Source of the DNA: Heterobilharzia americana
Taxonomy: Eukaryota > Platyhelminthes > Trematoda > Strigeidida > Schistosomatidae
Direction: 5' to 3'
Assembly (NCBI GenBank): GCA_944470555.2
Contig: OX104134.1
Coordinates: forward strand, 107,440,701 to 107,504,700
Length of the DNA: 64,000 nt
A program made the position numbers and the translations under genes. Positions within the stretch are counted from its first letter, which is position 1, and every line of letters begins with the position of its first letter. The notes under the pieces were generated by a model. The model saw only the letters and a list, made by a program, of their open reading frames with translations, ran no database searches and was not told the origin of the DNA. Shown here one piece after another: positions 53,329-64,000 of this stretch.

Positions 53329-53564
53329 GTCTCATGACACAAGAAGAATTGGATATTTACCGCAGCACTCAACCTTCTGAATATACTTTATATTTTGTAC
53401 CACTTGTATGGGCATTAGATATGGTCACAAAAGCCCGTGAAGAAGGCTATATACATTTTGATAGAGCAGTGGAAATACTGACGAATGAAATCACAGCGTT
53501 TCGTGGGAAATTAGGTACAATATTCAGTTATGATTGGGTCAATCCCCCACTAGTATATACTCAG
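53329..53564 (+). CDS. Bestrophin, one internal exon
   Basis: Acceptor TTATCCGTTTTAG|GT, donor ATACTCAG|GTAAGT; enters with two bases of a Gly codon and leaves in phase 0. The 78-residue peptide begins LMTQEELDIYRST and contains YFVPLVWALDMVTKAREEG, then EITAFRGKLGTIFSYDWV and ends PPLVYTQ. This is the bestrophin cytosolic segment (vertebrate forms: KYWVPCVWF-N-A-KAR-EGRI..., ELN-FR-CG-L-YDWISIPLVYTQ), and the exon ends exactly at the family's conserved VYTQ junction. Bestrophins are pentameric calcium-activated chloride channels. The preceding pore-forming exons and those after are not seen in this window. It lies 88 bp inside the right arm of the inverted repeat. Confidence 0.92.
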
Positions 53565-53651
53565 GTAAGTTAATAAACAATACCAATATATTTAAATAGG
53601 CAAGGCGTTTTTCATCTATTGTTAACTTCTTATACACTTCTAGAGTGTCAA

Positions 53652-55225
53652 ATTTCTTGACAACTAGAGAGAACCTAAAAACAAAGATCTAAATCGAAGT
53701 CTCATTGTGAAAATACCCCACTCCGTCTTGTGAATCCTTGACAGTTTACTCAAATCACCCTATTTAGCTATAATATGTAACCCAGCTTTTACCAAATCCA
53801 TTTCCCTAGTAAATCCATTTCGTAAAACTATGAATTACACTTAAGTTGTTTATCGAAGAAAGGGTAAATGATTTGTTTTATCGAGACCTTTTGTTTTCGT
53901 GAAACTACTTAGATAAGCGGAAAGATGTACGAAGATTTAGAGAGTGGTGAAGATGAAGCTGATCTGTTAAGGAGCTCATTTTTCAAGCAGTAAGATCCAG
54001 GTTTGAATTCTCCTCCACCTACTCCAGTATGTGCAACAGGGTAAAATGATAAGCGCTCACACAACAAGTGTGGTTTGTAACCTAGTGCACATACATCTAC
54101 CAGATTGAGTTACATTAACTTCAGTATCATATTCACTAAACTCTACCACTGAAATCCTCAATGCCGTGAGTCAGTTAGTCAGTAAAAGTAAGGGAAATGC
54201 CATTACTGTTTAATATTCTTAGTTACCACGTGTCACATCGACACGTTGGGTGCACGATAACAAAATTGAAAGCAAGAAAACAGAAGTCATGAAATCAAGA
54301 TTAGTAGAAATCCATAAAAAGTTCATATAAACTAGAACGATCGACGATATAAACCCGAGTAATGGGAGCATAACTGGTTCCCACGCACCAGCTTATAACT
54401 GACTGCGTTCAGTCGTTTTCTATCTCCATCTTCACAAAAAGTTGGAGGTAAACTATCAGATACTGAGGCTTTGCATCGTATCATGTTTAAAATAGCCTTC
54501 TCAATTTTGAGAAGCATCGAAGGACAGACGTCAACGTCCCACTCAGCAATTAAGTGTGACTGAAGGCCAGTCAAACTGTTCCCCCGACGTCTCAACCTCC
54601 TCTCCTAAGGGTTCATCATAGGTCGATCTTCCTCAACAGTAATCTCACTAATCATCATCTTCTCCTTCCCGGTATCCCAACAAACCTATATAGTTACCAA
54701 GTGTTATCTAATGTCGATACTTCCTTCATTTCTTTCGCTCTCACCTCCCACCACTGCTTGTGGTCATTACGAATCTCCAAGTCAATTTGCTTTGAAGTTA
54801 CTTTCGTTATTCATTGTCGTCAGAGTCAACTGAAATAAGTCTTCCGACATCAATCAGTCCAGATGACGTTGTGGAAATCTACTGACGTCTGGCGACCTTT
54901 AGATGTGGGTTACCAATTATCTTTGTCCCAATATCTACATCAGAATGAATAGTAAACCGGACTTTATCAACGTTGGAACTTCTGATATGCTCATATAAGT
55001 GTTTTGATAATCTTCTCTCAAAACACACACTTGAATTTCCCATCTTACAATCCAGCAGACATAGGCTTTCCTGCTGCCTGTTTGCTGCTACTAGTAAGGT
55101 ACAAACATACAAACAAACAAAGTGATCGTACCAAAGCGTGATCGGAGTCCAAGCAGATATTTTCGGAAGAACAGTAATCCTTCAACGATCCTCTCCAAAG
55201 ATGGCTTATAGTAATATGATCTATC
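53652..55225. repeat. Right arm of 1.57-kb inverted repeat
   Basis: Mirror of 49847-51420 (coordinate sum 105072). The family B LINE piece runs on past the outer edge (to about 55325) here but not in the left arm. This suggests the right arm is the original locus and the left arm is the copied, truncated one. Between the arms lie 2,231 bp with the B2 LINE and the bestrophin exon. Confidence 0.95.
53960..54031 (+). mobile_element. SINE fragment in right arm
   Basis: Mirror copy of 51041-51112: a B-box-like AGGTTTGAATTCTCC on the + strand. Confidence 0.55.
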
Positions 55226-55325
55226 TGTGTCCATTGTTGGTATGATGTTGTAGGTTTCTCGGATTTCGTTGAAGAAAGCGAGTAGCTGCCTCTTTTTATG
55301 TCCTCCTGATGCACCTACTTCGGTA
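54327..55325 (-). mobile_element. Family B LINE fragment in right arm and beyond
   Basis: The minus strand reads the end of an AP endonuclease: LSSTKSEKPTTSYQQWTQID, HITISHLWRGSLKDYCSSEN, then ICLDSDHALV, in an 89-codon frame at 55045-55314. A broken linker follows. WTQIDHI and SDHALV are the family's endonuclease landmarks. The last ~100 bp (55226-55325) lies outside the inverted repeat. Confidence 0.8.
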
Positions 55326-56884
55326 ATACAATTGAATTTGTAAATACAGTTTGAGCTTCCTAGTACTGTGGAATGGATTGTGGGCTTTTTTAATCATGAA
55401 GTACATTATTTTTGGTTTGTTTCATGCATTCGCTATGCATAGGCTGTACACAGTAGAAATGAGTAGTAAAATTAGGTGTACACTGCAAAATAACATTTCT
55501 CGTTGATGTATGTTAATTACTTCATGTCACATGCTCTTATCTTTTGGATAGGTTTGTGAAATTATTACAGTAAAACCAACTTTTTTTGTAAGCCAAACTA
55601 CTAAACTTCAATTCATGTTGAGAAGGCAGTTATAGAACTGTTGATTATTAAATTGTGATCAATAAATCAAATTGAACAATTATCTTATTTGTTACCTAAG
55701 TAGAATTTTATTTATCGACTTCGTGACTACGCATAAGCATGAAAGATAAAAATATTATAGATTGCCTGCAATTTAAGGTGGGTGAGAAACGAATTCACGC
55801 AGCAGTTCCATGATTTGATAGTTAAATACTGGAACGATTTTTCGATTGGTCTACAAAATGCGTTAGTACGAACAAATGAGTCAGTATATTTGATGGGGTC
55901 AGCCAACAAAGAAAAACAGTGTGAAATTATGCGCTGAGGACTTCTGACACCTAGCAAACTGTAACTTCAACAAAAGAACTTATTTCAAATGTTCTACTTA
56001 GCTGATCAGTGAATTACATGTAACCTGAATAAGGAGTTATGGCATATTTTTATCATAGGAAAAACCGCTTTGTTCTACATTTTTCGGGTTGTTCATTTTA
56101 GTGTTGAAGAGAAGTTTTACGCATCTAACCTTGACTTTTTTGATTCATGCTTTGAAGGTGAAGTTTTCTATTTTGCTAGGAGTTTGTGGTTACGATCTAA
56201 TTGTTCGTGTGTTGCTCGTGGATGATTGTTATGTGATGAACATTAATTTTTGTATCTAGTGTAATTGATTTATTTATTTTCGCCTTGTCGTTTATTCTTA
56301 TGTAGTAAGGCTTGTATTGTCGTAGCTAGTAGTGAAAATTGGTCAAAATTTTTTTTTATCTCGGGTACTAGTAAGTCGTTTGTTTACGTATCATCAACTG
56401 GGAAAAACTAGCTTCATTGCTCTAGATCTTCTCTGAAAATAATATACCATTCATTGTTCCATATTTTTGTGTAATTGATCACTTTGTATGTCAGATGATT
56501 GAAGACAATTGGTAAAAAGCCTTAGACTTAAGTCATTATGTCTGTTGACACTGGTCAGAAAGGTGTAATTGCAAACTTATGAAAATAAGCTTCACCTTAG
56601 CTACCCGAACCGGAATTACCCAGTGCTGAAGTCAAAGATGTTGGCACTTACCTATTCAGACTACGGCTGACTCTCTATCGGGCTGAACACTATGTACTGA
56701 TTAATCAGTAGGGTTTAATTAATTTTATGTACTATCCTAATTGTTGACCACAGTGAAAAACGATTGAGCGAACTCAGTTGGGACTGAGGATTAAATATTA
56801 TGTGAGGTGTATTTAAACACAAACTTGATGCAACATGGATTCAGTATGTTTTTGAATTAACATGAGAAATAACTGGAGGAACAC
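55326..56884. other. Intron or intergenic, nothing recognised
   Basis: Presumably inside the bestrophin gene if the gene continues rightward. I searched for the next exon (VVTxAVYxxF / GWLKVAEQ type) and did not see it. Confidence 0.4.
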
Positions 56885-57075
56885 TACAGACGCGACCATT
56901 ACCTTTGGAACAGTTGGTTCTTTTTCATGAATTTGGATAACTTAATTAAAAGATCTAGTTTATCTGAAAAATTGTGATGTATTTGCGCCACACATTTCGA
57001 AAAATCTGATCACGCACTTACTTGTCAGGGTATTTTTTATGAAAACTGGAAGTATCTTGATAAGCAGACATCATA
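56885..57075 (-). repeat. Unrecognised repeat, copy iii
   Basis: The minus strand gives TSKCVIRFFEMCGANTSQFF and then KFMKKNQLFQ-like residues in a shifted frame, matching 26871-27200 over about 170 bp. Decayed by a stop and a frameshift. Confidence 0.5.
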
Positions 57076-58029
57076 TTCTTCGGATAAAGCACGTCTTCTA
57101 ATTACGTTATGCAAGCAATAAAACTTCAATGACGATTATGATAAGACAACAGAGCGGGCATTTCAAATTTCTATATGAAAATAGGAGACAGAATTCTCAA
57201 TAAAACCAACAAAAAAGTGATATTTAGAGACAAAAATTCAGAGACGAGCTTTTTTGGTGAAAAAATTCTATCCAACCCATAAAACAAAACCATTTGATCT
57301 GCTAAGTTCCATTTGAGAAGTGTAACAGCAAATAAATAGCTTAAACTAGCCAACAGGGGCCAACTAGGTTAGCAGAGTATAGAAAAGCACCTGAATGCAG
57401 AATGGTATATCGTAGCAGGGTAAACCATCTAGGAAACATCTTAGTAATAGCCATACATGGTGTCATGTAAGAGAATGAGATAAATTTGACAATCTTCGAA
57501 ACTAACTTAGGTGGTGAATTTGATGACTGAAGCTCCATATATTGAATTGACACCCATGTGACATGTGCAACAGATGTGATTTGTGGGAAATTTTACTAAC
57601 TATAAAGTCAAATAATGAAAAGGGATAGAAACATAAAACTTAACCATATTGTTGTGTGATTACTATGATATACTTATGAGAAGTCATTCAGTAAATTAAC
57701 GTGTTTTCCTGTGTGATAAATACAATCAGAAAAATAAAATCGAATTTGGCTGTTCCACAGTACCCAGGTTCTACTCTTACTTAAAGCCGAGCATTGAAAA
57801 AGAGGTGTGTGAATTTGTTCATTATTAACAAACAGGGGACAAAAGAAGACTGCATCAGAATCATCACGGTTCTGTTTCTTAGCCAGATGTGGCATCGTTC
57901 CAAGTCACTAGGTCTTATTACCTGTCAATCCCCGTCAAGGAAGTTTTGAGGCACCAGCACATGCCATCCCAACACAACCATCCTTCATCCCATATTACTA
58001 CGTCACATACTAGCCACCTTCAACTGGTC
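57076..58029. other. No gene recognised
   Basis: Short minus frames (57171-57353, 57341-57553, 57674-57895) have no splice context or recognisable motif. Confidence 0.4.
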
Positions 58030-58795
58030 TTAGAACTCGTAAGCTTGAACCGTACAGAAGCCTCTGGGGCGACATTCGTAACGTATGTACAAACCATATA
58101 CATTACGAGTACCTATCATAGGAAGTGTAAACTGCGCTGCAGTCCGTTCTCTCCTGTTATACGGCTGTGAGATAAGTTAAAAGTACAAGACATGAAGCGA
58201 TTACAATGTTCTGACTATAAGTGCCTTCGTAGTATTACTCGTGGACTCAGCGTGTGAGCAGTGTTGATGTCAGGCGAAGACTATTAGGCAAGAAAGATAG
58301 ACCGATTGATAACGTTGTGAACCTTCATCGACTGAGACGGTTTGGTGTATACTGCATATGCCGAGTCACCACCTACCTTGATGCACCGTAGTAGGGGAAA
58401 TTGGATTAGTTTGAAAAGAGTTCAGGATAGTCAGTTGCAGACGTGGTACAAGTCCATGAAGTCGCTGACTATTGATTGGCCTGAGTCGTGTGAGGAAGAT
58501 GTAGACTGCTTGATTGAGGTCAGCAAAACAAAAAGAACCAGTGGTTTAGGATTCTTGATAAAATGACTGGAAACAGGTCACAGTATCGCAGATGTATTCA
58601 CTCCTTGTCATCTCCTAAAGCTTGAATATTCGCACTAGCCTTTATTTTCAAATTGTTTATTCTATCGCACAGATTTATCTACTTTGATATCACTCCTTTT
58701 CGATCCATCTGTTCTTTGTTTACTGTTGTAAAGTGTGATAACTTAAGCCGATGCAGTTGTGTGCGAGGTTCTACGTTGATTTTGTCATTACATCA
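58030..58795 (+). mobile_element. Family B LINE, 3' end (B4)
   Basis: Shifting + frames give the C-terminal part of the RT ORF: CAAVRSLLLYGCE near 58135, VNLHRLRRFGVYC near 58320, MPSHHLP near 58360, then TWYKSMKSLT near 58450 and LIEVSK. This is the same order as the LINE's LLYGSE...NLHRLRWLGHVLRMP...TWHQSMKSL ending. The untranslated tail (TTCTTTGTTTACTGTTGTAA through TTCTACGTTGATTTTGTC) is shared with B1. 5' truncated, many lesions. Confidence 0.75.
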
Positions 58796-60094
58796 TGCCC
58801 AAGCCACAGAATCTGGTGTTTCAAGATAATCCTACTCAATGAATGATGATTTCCATCATGCACAAACACACGGTTCCTCACCTCAGAACTACTTACAAGG
58901 TGACTTCGGCCAATAAGAACATTCTTTCGGAGACAAAAGTGATCATACATTGAGTTGTCGGATATTCTTAGCTTAAAGAAACTAAGACTAGACAGTTTAA
59001 AATTGGTTCATCACAAATAAGCAATCAATCAGCTTTCCTGTAGAATCTATAAGTGGGTATTGTGGATCAATCCACGAGTTATAAATTAGCTGTGTAATAA
59101 CTGTGACAGTGAAGTTACTGAGAAAACGTCCTCCTAAGATGATCAGGTGAGTCGTCTTGGGTTGCTCAAAGATAGATTCTTAGGGTGCGTTTCTTCCTGA
59201 TTAGTGATCATGAGTTGCTTCAGTAAGGTGTTGGTTCTCTCAGGGATGATAAAATTCAGTGTTTATAACTTTCAATATCAACTTCAGGTTCTGTACCACT
59301 AATTTAGAACAGCTGTTTCATGCATATAGAATTCAATGTTATTCAGCAGAAAGCTTCACTATGAAGTTTATAGCTGCTTCATCTGACTGAGTTAGCTGGC
59401 TTCTGTTATCAAACTTTATCATTATTTTTTAACTGAAGATCAAACCTCCAGAGATTCTGTTCTCACCACGTTTACCCACTCGCAAGGTTTATGTAGTAAG
59501 AAATAATGACTATAACTCCTGTTAGTCTGATGTCTTTTTATAACCTACATCCAACAGCATGGTACTTCTACTGTTTGTTTACAACTTCTTGAGTATGGTT
59601 GATTGGCTCAATATAATATGGGTAGACTACTTTTAGCCTCTTCTATTTTAAACAAGCTGCGAAACATGTAAAGATGTAATGTTTATGGCCTCTGTTAACT
59701 AGTATTTTTGAAATTGCAGTTGGAAATCAATTTAAACGTATCCAGTTGTGCTGGAAAAGATAATACCGTCCATGATGGGAACCTGAAAACTCAAAACAAC
59801 TGTTTCATAGTAGTTCATAACTCCTCCTCAGTAGTACGCATTCATGCATTATATCATGGTGACCATAAGGGTCGTAGTGAGACCTGACGAGTCTGTACTT
59901 AATAGCTTTCTATATGATGTCAATAAAAGAAAATGACTCCTACAAAAATTAATTTTTTACAAATCGTTCAATGAAATAAAACTTGAAAGTTAAGTCATAT
60001 AGGCATAAAATATATGTACCTATAAGTGACTGGAATGATACACAAACACCAAAGTGTAAAAATGAGATGATTTGAACGTGGAGCTGTGACGTAT
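58796..60094. other. No gene recognised
   Basis: AT-rich, no frame with splice context. Confidence 0.4.
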
Positions 60095-60300
60095 TGGTTT
60101 AGGGAGTTGACTTTCTACCGATGGGTCACGAGTTCAAACACTACTCCACCTACTAAGGTTTGGGCAGCTAAGTAGTAGGTATCTTTAACTCTCACGCAAG
60201 AGATATGACTCACTGCCTGTTGCATGAATGTGCACAAAGTAGGTTAGTGTATTATGTTTCAATTCGAGAGGGTTTGAATCCTGACACAATTGTAAGCATC
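60095..60300 (+). mobile_element. tRNA-derived SINE without clear ribozyme
   Basis: GCTGTGACGTATTGGTTTAG (A-box-like) at about 60083-60102 and ACGAGTTCAAACAC (B-box-like) at about 60128-60141 are followed by TACTCCACCTACTAAGG. The downstream body matches the SINE segments in the inverted-repeat arms. A second B-box-like AGGGTTTGAATCC sits at about 60270. Confidence 0.55.
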
Positions 60301-60792
60301 ACCCCTTTACATTAGGAAGTCAAAGTAACAAAGATGAAATATGTACAAAATAAAAATGTCCTAAAAATAGATCGCAGAAGAAATGTAATAAGGTCTGCAC
60401 TTGTAGCACAATTCATATTTGATTAGTATGAAAAATGAATACTGAGTCATTTTATTGACCAACAGTTACCGTTCACTGGCTTCCTTATCTTACTATCATA
60501 TGACCTGTGATACATTTCTACAACAACAGCTGAAGATTCATGCTGTTATTAGATAGGAACTACAGCTGTTTTTTGACTGTAATAGTGTTTATAGATAGAT
60601 AAGTAGATTCATACATAAATAAAATCAGATTTTATTCGTTTCGTTAATGCATTTCGCTATTGCTCCAAAAATATGATAGAAGTAAATAGCCTCACTTCTT
60701 GACATGAATTTATTTGCAGTTTTGTTGTTACATAACACCTTCATCACCTAATTTCTGGTCAGAAAAAACTATCACGTTGATCCTAACCGTAA

Positions 60793-60797
<5 letters not shown>

Positions 60798-60851
<54 letters not shown>
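60798..60851. repeat. (AT)n microsatellite, about 54 bp
   Basis: Uninterrupted AT dinucleotides. The + and - frames of repeated I-Y residues across it are artefacts. Confidence 0.98.
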
Positions 60852-60853
<2 letters not shown>

Positions 60854-62249
60854 TGTGATTGGGAATCAAAAAATAGAGGGCAACGCAAAAGTTAACTCTA
60901 GGTACCCTTTTGAAATCCCCGTTCAACAAGTAAGATATGTAAATCAGCTGACAGAAGAGGAAATTAACAGTATTTATTTGCACTACTGTATGTATTTGCA
61001 AATTTACAAACAATTACAGTTTGAATGAGTTCCAGCAATCAACTTAAGAATTTCATACAGGTTTTAAATTATCAAATATTGTCGTTGTTACTTTGGTAAT
61101 TGCCCATCAATTTTGTTAGGATTAATGATAGATTCCAACTATAACAAGACGATAACAGAAATTCATGAAATACACCGCTGCTGGTATGTCACATGGGAAA
61201 ATATAGTTCTTCTTTACTTAAACCTGATAGATAATAGGATTCCAAAATGATCACAATATTGCTTAAAAATTTAGCTACTTTTCTATCAATGATTTTTTTT
61301 TGCTGTCGTGAAGTGTAACGACTTAGACAGTTGTATTTTTTATCTGCAGTGTCCTTTGTTCTTATGTGTTTTTTTTTTGTGGTCACGTTAAAGTTTATCG
61401 TTTCTAGGCAGTAGATATCGATTCCCTATGTACTGAGAGGTTTACAAGAAGAGTATGAAAGTTCTAAGCGAGATTATTGCAGCAGATTGCGATAATAAAT
61501 ATGTTCATCTTCCTTTTATAATTTTTAGTTCAGCTGACTGAGGCATTAGCTGACATATGAAAGCTACTTTCTCTCTTTTTTTTAAAATCGACCTGATTCA
61601 TTAACCCTTTCAGTTTCCAGGCAGTACTAGTTTTGATCTTGGGTGGTACAAATAACATATATGTTTTAATCGAATCACTTGACGATAGTAGCGAGTTTTT
61701 GAAAGCTTTTAGTGACATCCAGGTGGTTCTTCAGTGGCTTGAAGACTAACACTGAATCATACCCAAATTAAATGTAGAAATACTGATGCAATTAACTGTT
61801 TCGCTTAACTGGGTGGTACCATCACTAAGCGAACTGTTCTGAGGTGTTCTTGAGTGGATCGGGAATATCTGTCCCTAAGAAATTACTACACTTTTGTCCT
61901 TAAGAAATCCTTTTCATAGCCATTTGGAATTCAGAAACTTAGTATTATCTACAGGTTGCATGCTAGTGGCTTAAAAGCAATATATTCACCGCAGGATACG
62001 ACGATTTTGGGTTGTTTTTTTGCAAACACAAGTAGTGTTTCTTGCTTCAGTTTTCAGTAAGTACAAAAATGGTTTCTTTTGTTTCTCCGCTACAATCGTT
62101 TAATCAACCCTTTTTTACCTCTAAAGTCAGTCTTCAGAAAAATTGATTAGAAGTGATATCAAGCTAACCGGATTGCTTCTTTGGTAGTCACTTTATTTAT
62201 TTGATACGTTCACGAGATAGAAAAGACAGTGATTTTTCGATGATGTGTA
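60852..62249. other. No gene recognised
   Basis: The short + frame after the microsatellite (to 61028) and the minus frames at 61189-61386 and 61530-61718 have no recognisable motif. Confidence 0.4.
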
Positions 62250-62260
62250 TTGTATGTCTT

Positions 62261-63037
62261 TATTATTTATTATTATTAGTCCCTTGGGTTCCTAGTGGAA
62301 CATAGGGCTTCAGTAGCACGCCTCCAGTGAACTCTGTTCTCTGAGATCTTTTGAACCTGGTCCCACGACAGCCCAGAAACTCTCATTTCCTCCTCGCATG
62401 ACCTCCTCCATGTCACCCTCGGACGTCCAACTCGTCGCTTCCCATGGGGATTCCACTCGAGGGCCTGACGCGTGATGTCCTCAGTCGGCTTTCTCAGTGC
62501 ATGGCCAATCCATCTCCACTTCCTCCTGCATATTTGTTGCGTGATAGGTTCTTGGTTGGTTCGTTCCCAGAGTTCCTTGTTGCTTATTTTTTCTGGCCAT
62601 CTGATCTTCAGCAGCGAGCGTAAGCAGTTGTTGATGAATGTCTGTAGTTTATTGGAAATACCTTTCGTGACGCGCCAAGTCTCTGAGCCATACAAGAGCA
62701 CTGACTTGACGTTGGTGTTGAAAATCCGTATCTTGTTCCAGATGCTGAGTGCAGAAGATCTCCACACTGGTTTCAGGCTAATGAACGCCTGTCTTGCTTT
62801 TCCGATTCTGACTTTGACGTCCTCGTCCGTCCCGCCTGTAGTTGAAACAGTGCTTCCTAGATAAGTGAAGGAGGTTACTTCCTTCAAGTTTCTCCCGTTG
62901 ACGGTGATTGGAGTTTGTTGTTGTTGTTGTTGATGGTGGTGGTGCGGTATCTTCATCACTTCTGTCTTCTCTATATTCACCTGAAGTCCCGTCTTGGCTG
63001 CCTCTTCTGTCAACTTGTTAGTTTTTGCCTGCAGATC
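62261..63037 (-). mobile_element. RTE family A LINE, 5'-truncated copy 4 with TSD
   Basis: Flanked by an 11-bp duplication, TTGTATGTCTT, at 62250-62260 and 63038-63048. The minus strand carries one 245-codon uninterrupted frame (62276-63013) for the RT C-terminus: [74 protein letters not shown], ending NPRD, with a TAA-type tail. It is very close to copy 2 and has no internal lesion, so it is a recent insertion. Truncation during target-primed reverse transcription explains the missing 5' part. Confidence 0.95.
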
Positions 63038-63048
63038 TTGTATGTCTT

Positions 63049-63689
63049 AGCAAAAGGTTTTGCATATACTCTTATCAGATGAGTCAAAGCTTAATAAGTG
63101 TAGTTCAGAAGACATTAATTACTAAACAGACGTTTAAGTTATTCTTTCCATGTGAATGACACTGGAGGCAACAACCAGACAAACAATGAAAGCTGCATCT
63201 ATGTAGGCTTAATTGTACCAAGCAATCAAATCACCAAGACATTTACAACGTAAGCTGCAAATACTAATTCCAATGTCGAATTCTTGTCGGCTTAACAGGA
63301 TGTTCATCTGCTCATGTAATTGAATTATTGAATCGTTTAAAGTCAGTGCACTTAGATGACCATGAGATTCTCCAAGTGATATTTTGGCCAATTCTTGAGA
63401 CAAAATTGTTTCATTTCACCAAACAAAAATAGTTCAATTTGATTCAAAATGTTATCAACGAAACGTAGTTAAAGTCGTCTTTTGGGATAACTAGGAAGAG
63501 TGTATAAACCCTTCAGCCATTCTAGTTATCGGTAAAGAAACTGCACTCTGATATAACCGTCAACAATTTCAAAAGTAAACACTCTAAAATCGTAACCAAG
63601 TTTTCGAATACTTGTTGTTTGATACATGTAATTTCCCGTTGTTACTACAAGTACCAAACAAAAACTGATATCCTTTGAACAAGACGTGG
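63049..63689. other. No gene recognised
   Basis: A 64-codon minus frame (63209-63403) has no identifiable motif. Confidence 0.4.
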
Positions 63690-63880
63690 TTCTCGTAACT
63701 CACTGACCTAGTGGGTAACACTTTGGCACTTGAAGCGATGAGTACTGGGTTTGAGTCTCAGTGTGAACAACACTCACTGAGGTGCAGTTGCATCCAGCTG
63801 ACGAATCCCAGGTAGGATGAAACGTGCATCCTGGATCCTACTGCTTGTCACCAAGATGAATATAATGGTACTACACTTCT
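63690..63880 (+). mobile_element. Sm-alpha-like SINE, full head and ribozyme
   Basis: The tRNA-like head has GACCTAGTGGGTAACACTTT (A box region) near 63705 and CTGGGTTTGAGTCTCAG (B box) near 63746-63760. The hammerhead follows at 63781-63846, then GTCACCAAGATGAATATAAT. The most complete SINE in the window. Confidence 0.8.
63781..63846 (+). ncRNA. Hammerhead ribozyme in SINE, core intact
   Basis: CTGACGA at 63798-63804, stem II ATCC/GGAT (63805-63808 with 63815-63818), GAAA at 63819-63822, and cleavage triplet ATC ending at 63830. Stem I pairs ATCCAG (63792-63797) with CTGGAT (63831-63836). A second helix outside it, GCAG with CTGC, could give the usual stem I/II loop contacts. Stem III (ACGTGCAT) pairs imperfectly. 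It closely follows the known schistosome Sm-alpha ribozyme layout. Confidence 0.75.
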
Positions 63881-64000
63881 TACATCCTTGTCTGAAACAT
63901 ATCAGCGCCTCATACCCAAGTGATTGATATTTTTAGGTGGAAATCACGACACTGAACATGTCGCTATTGGTACAGTTGAGAAGATTACAGTTATCATCAT

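Noticed and set aside
63700..63770. tRNA gene
   Set aside because: A and B boxes are present but no complete cloverleaf with acceptor stem; the sequence continues into the hammerhead, so it is a SINE head. The same applies at 4015 and 60095.
1..64000. CRISPR arrays, operons or prokaryotic features
   Set aside because: No regularly spaced direct repeats. Gene structure is intron-containing eukaryotic throughout.

Overview
This is an AT-rich stretch of flatworm genome, almost certainly a schistosome. The reasons are: long introns around short exons with GT/AG borders; several RTE-clade LINE families; Penelope-like and Ty3/Gypsy fragments; and tRNA-derived SINEs carrying a hammerhead ribozyme, which is the hallmark of the schistosome Sm-alpha family. 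There is no prokaryotic content, and most long open frames are LINE remnants or their antisense shadows.

Two host genes are visible, both on the + strand. The first can be assembled completely. It is a TPRG1/TPRG1L-like protein (hSac2-domain family) built from five exons at 7345-7476, 18898-18989, 28673-28849, 32359-32623 and 35187-35291. These give 771 nt, or 256 residues plus a stop, with a poly(A) signal 150 nt downstream. The second is a bestrophin chloride-channel gene, of which one certain exon (53329-53564) is present; its other exons were not found.

The rest is transposable elements. RTE family A has five copies, all on the minus strand: a fragment at 2447-2925, long copies at 14792-18145, 22596-25829 and 36458-39780, and a 5'-truncated copy at 62261-63037. 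Three keep recognisable target-site duplications. Two of the long copies share two coding lesions, so they form a defective subfamily. RTE-like family B, more decayed, lies at 42165-45960 (-), in both arms of a long inverted repeat, at 51540-52760 (+) and at 58030-58795 (+). Penelope-like pieces lie at 3060-3500 (+) and 27400-27830 (-). A Ty3/Gypsy gag-protease remnant with its LTR lies at 48015-49723 (-), and a related LTR in the opposite orientation at 40975-41317.

The most unusual structures are: (1) a 1.57-kb inverted repeat with apparently identical arms (49847-51420 and 53652-55225) enclosing the bestrophin exon; (2) a 263-bp-arm hairpin at 9250-9894; (3) two SINE hammerhead ribozymes with largely intact cores; (4) an in-frame alternative terminal exon candidate of the TPRG1-like gene at 30747-30954; (5) a small unrecognised repeat family with a conserved reading frame at 26871-27200, 27795-27965 and 56885-57075.
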